DNA from: Gp6-AA40 sp035492455
GTDB lineage: Bacteria > Acidobacteriota > Vicinamibacteria > Vicinamibacterales > UBA2999
DNA: 64,000 bases
Direction: 5' to 3'
NCBI GenBank assembly: GCA_035492455.1
Contig: DATJJE010000041.1
Location: 1 to 64,000 of the forward strand
In this document: positions 62,173-64,000 of the stretch, piece by piece
Numbering within the stretch: position 1 is the first letter of the stretch
Layout of the letters: every line of letters starts with the position of its first letter
Translations under genes and position numbers: made by a program
Notes under the pieces: generated by a model
Told to the model about the DNA's origin: nothing
The model's input: the letters and a program-made list of their open reading frames with translations, nothing else
Databases searched by the model: none

Positions 62173-63198
62173 TTGGCTCTCGGCTCGTTGTTCTCCCTCT
62201 TCTCGAGCGACCTCGCAATCGACCTCGGCACCGCGAACACGTGCGTCTACGCACGCGGCAAAGGCATCGTGGTCAACGAACCGTCGATCGTCGCCATCAA
62301 CAAGGTCAACGGACGGGTGGAAGCGGTCGGCAAGGACGCGAAGGAAATGCTCGGCCGCACGCCCGGTAACATCGTGGCGATCAAGCCGATGAAGGACGGT
62401 GTCATCGCTGACTTCGAAGTTACGGAGAAGATGCTGACCTACTTCATCAAGAAGGCGCACAACCGCAATGTCTGGGTGCGGCCCCGCATCGTGATTGGCG
62501 TTCCGTCTGAAATCACCCAGGTGGAGAAGCGCGCCGTGAAGGACAGCGCCTACCGCGCGAAGGCGAGCGAGGTCCATCTGGTGGAGGAAGCGATGGCGGC
62601 CGCCATCGGGGCGGGCATGCCGATCACCGAGCCTTCGGGCAACATGATCGTGGACATCGGCGGCGGCACCACCGACATCGCGGTCATCTCGCTGGCCGGC
62701 ATCGTCTACAGCAAGGCGGTGCGGGTGGCAGGTAACGAGATGGATGAAGCGATCATCCAGTACATCAAGAAGACGTACAACCTTCTCATCGGCGAGCGCA
62801 CGGCCGAGCAAATCAAGATGGAGATCGGTTCGGCCTTCCCGCTCGAGGAGAAGATGACGATGGAGATCAAAGGCCGCCACCTGATCGAAGGCGTCCCGAA
62901 GACCATCACCATCACCGACGAAGAGATTCGTGAAGCACTTGCCGAGACCGTCAACGTCATCGTCGACGCGGTGCGCGTTGCGCTCGAGCGAACGCCGCCT
63001 GAACTGTCAGCTGACATCGTCGATCGCGGCATCGTGCTCACCGGCGGTGGGTCGATGCTGAAGAACCTCGACAAGCGGCTGCGCGAAGAAACTGGGCTCC
63101 CCCTTGCGATGGCTGAAGATCCGCTCTCGTCGGTCGTGCTCGGCGCCGGCAAGATGCTGTCGGACTTCAACCTGCTTCGCAAGATTTCCATCGACTGA
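62173..63198 (+). CDS. mreB: Rod-shape-determining actin homologue MreB
   Basis: 341 residues from TTG at 62173. ASKHA motifs: phosphate 1 AIDLGTANTCVY, phosphate 2 MIVDIGGGTTDIAVISL, and adenosine GIVLTGGGSMLKNLD. A short N-terminal amphipathic helix (LGSLFSLFSS) can bind the membrane. It organises lateral wall synthesis in rod cells. It lies six bases before mreC, the standard mreBC order. Length is typical (about 345). Confidence 0.97.
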   Translation: MALGSLFSLFSSDLAIDLGTANTCVYARGKGIVVNEPSIVAINKVNGRVEAVGKDAKEMLGRTPGNIVAIKPMKDGVIADFEVTEKMLTYFIKKAHNRNVWVRPRIVIGVPSEITQVEKRAVKDSAYRAKASEVHLVEEAMAAAIGAGMPITEPSGNMIVDIGGGTTDIAVISLAGIVYSKAVRVAGNEMDEAIIQYIKKTYNLLIGERTAEQIKMEIGSAFPLEEKMTMEIKGRHLIEGVPKTITITDEEIREALAETVNVIVDAVRVALERTPPELSADIVDRGIVLTGGGSMLKNLDKRLREETGLPLAMAEDPLSSVVLGAGKMLSDFNLLRKISID

Positions 63199-63204
63199 TT
63201 CCGG

Positions 63205-64000
63205 ATGGCCGTTGTCGACATTCGCCGCCGCACCGGCTACCTGTTCCTCGCGGTGATCGTTGGACACGTGATCCTTATCTCAACGCAGGTTACGACGAAG
63301 CGCGGTGTGCCGATGCTCGAGGAAGCGGTATTCGGCGTCTTTTCCGAGGTGCAGCGCGGCGCCAATGCCGTGACCAGCGGCGTGCACACATGGTGGCAGG
63401 ACTACTTCGCGCTGCAGCAAGTGCAGTCAGAGAACGAACAGCTGAAGAAAGATATCGGCGAACTGCGCGTCCGCTTGCAACAGGAGCGCGCGCTTGCACA
63501 GCAAACGCAGTCGCTGCAGAAGTTGCTCGATCTGAAAGGTAGTACGGCCCTCTTGACGACCGGCGCGAACGTCATCGCGGGCGGCGCAAGCCCGGAGTTC
63601 CGGACGATCACGATCGACAAGGGCACTGGCGATGGGCTGCGTGCAGACATGGCGGTGATCGCACCAGCGGGCGTCGTCGGCCGCGTTATCCAGCCCAGCG
63701 GCCGGGCTTCAAAGGTTCAGCTTTTGATCGATCGGAACGCCGCGGCGGGCGCGTTGATCGAACGAACGCGTGCGCAAGGCGTCGTAATTGGTAGCGGCGC
63801 CGACGATCTCCGGATGGAATACGTGCCGGGGTCGGCGGATCTGAAAGCGGGCGACGTCGTCGTAACCTCCGGGATCGATGGCATTTACCCTAAGGGCTTT
63901 GTCATAGGTCAGATACAATCAATACGTAGGAGTGCAGGCGGGTACAGCGACATTGTGATCAAGTCGGCGGTCGACTTTTCGTCGCTCGAGGCGGTGCTGG
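63205..64000 (+). CDS. mreC: Rod-shape protein MreC (cut by window end)
   Basis: The first ~265 residues from ATG at 63205; the frame remains open at base 64000. N-terminal membrane anchor (YLFLAVIVGHVILISTQ), coiled coil (~65-100, with QSENEQLKKDIGELRVRLQQ), then the beta-rich domain with VIAGGASPEFRTITIDKGTGDGL, GVVGRVIQPSGRASKVQLLID and YPKGFVIGQI. Partner of MreB and the wall-synthesis complex in the periplasm. Confidence 0.95.
   Translation, partial: MAVVDIRRRTGYLFLAVIVGHVILISTQVTTKRGVPMLEEAVFGVFSEVQRGANAVTSGVHTWWQDYFALQQVQSENEQLKKDIGELRVRLQQERALAQQTQSLQKLLDLKGSTALLTTGANVIAGGASPEFRTITIDKGTGDGLRADMAVIAPAGVVGRVIQPSGRASKVQLLIDRNAAAGALIERTRAQGVVIGSGADDLRMEYVPGSADLKAGDVVVTSGIDGIYPKGFVIGQIQSIRRSAGGYSDIVIKSAVDFSSLEAVL

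Overview
The window is high-GC bacterial DNA with very tight gene packing, GTG/TTG (and probably one CTG) start codons, and several TATAAT boxes lying directly against start codons. Gene content and order (tig-clpP-clpX-lon-engB-rho, SppA, PpiD/SurA-type foldase, MreB/MreC) and the style of short intergenic repeats suggest an Acidobacteriota genome, perhaps Vicinamibacteria. The taxonomic call is inference from gene content only. No rRNA, CRISPR array, integrase or transposase was seen. No gene-free stretch exceeds 300 bases.

Layout. (A) 49-7891, minus strand: a proteostasis and housekeeping run in the transcription order trigger factor, ClpP, ClpX, Lon, EngB, Rho. (B) 7965-10405: a membrane glycosyltransferase, tRNA-Leu(UAG), a small zinc-ribbon-like protein and an orphan Dam-type methylase. 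(C) 10443-41492, plus strand: a polysaccharide locus of about 31 kb with an outer-membrane barrel, Wza-like export protein, Wzm/Wzt ABC exporter, nine GT4 genes (one a double-domain fusion), one GT2 gene, a Wzy-like polymerase, sugar phosphotransferase, deacetylase, methyltransferases, a carbamoyltransferase and two asparagine-synthetase-like proteins. Most junctions overlap by 1-4 bases, and a strong intrinsic terminator at 41533-41561 closes the run. (D) 41610-48745: a lasso-peptide-type RiPP cluster. It holds a B2 protease, a cyclase (C), a nucleotidyltransferase (N), a first Fe(II)/2OG oxygenase, a PqqD/RRE protein (B1), a 59-residue precursor (A), an HPr-kinase-like protein (K), a second Fe(II)/2OG oxygenase, and a PRMT-like methyltransferase with a PqqD-like tail. 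(E) 48759-53827, minus strand: HAD hydrolase, O-antigen ligase/polymerase-like protein, Wzc-type tyrosine autokinase and a secreted protein, completing the polysaccharide machinery. (F) 53894-64000: TRAM-domain RNA uracil methyltransferase, FKBP lipoprotein, amine-oxidase-like flavoprotein, SppA, PpiD/SurA-type foldase, diguanylate cyclase, MreB and the start of MreC.

How it fits together. Regions C and E together encode synthesis, modification, polymerisation and export of a complex, probably carbamoylated and methylated exopolysaccharide. The RiPP cluster sits inside this locus and has no exporter of its own. It is the most interesting part of the window. The precursor has a canonical lasso leader and a Gly/Thr/Arg-rich core with a single acidic residue. 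The accessory set (kinase, nucleotidyltransferase, two 2OG oxygenases and possibly an arginine-type methyltransferase) implies an unusually heavily modified product.
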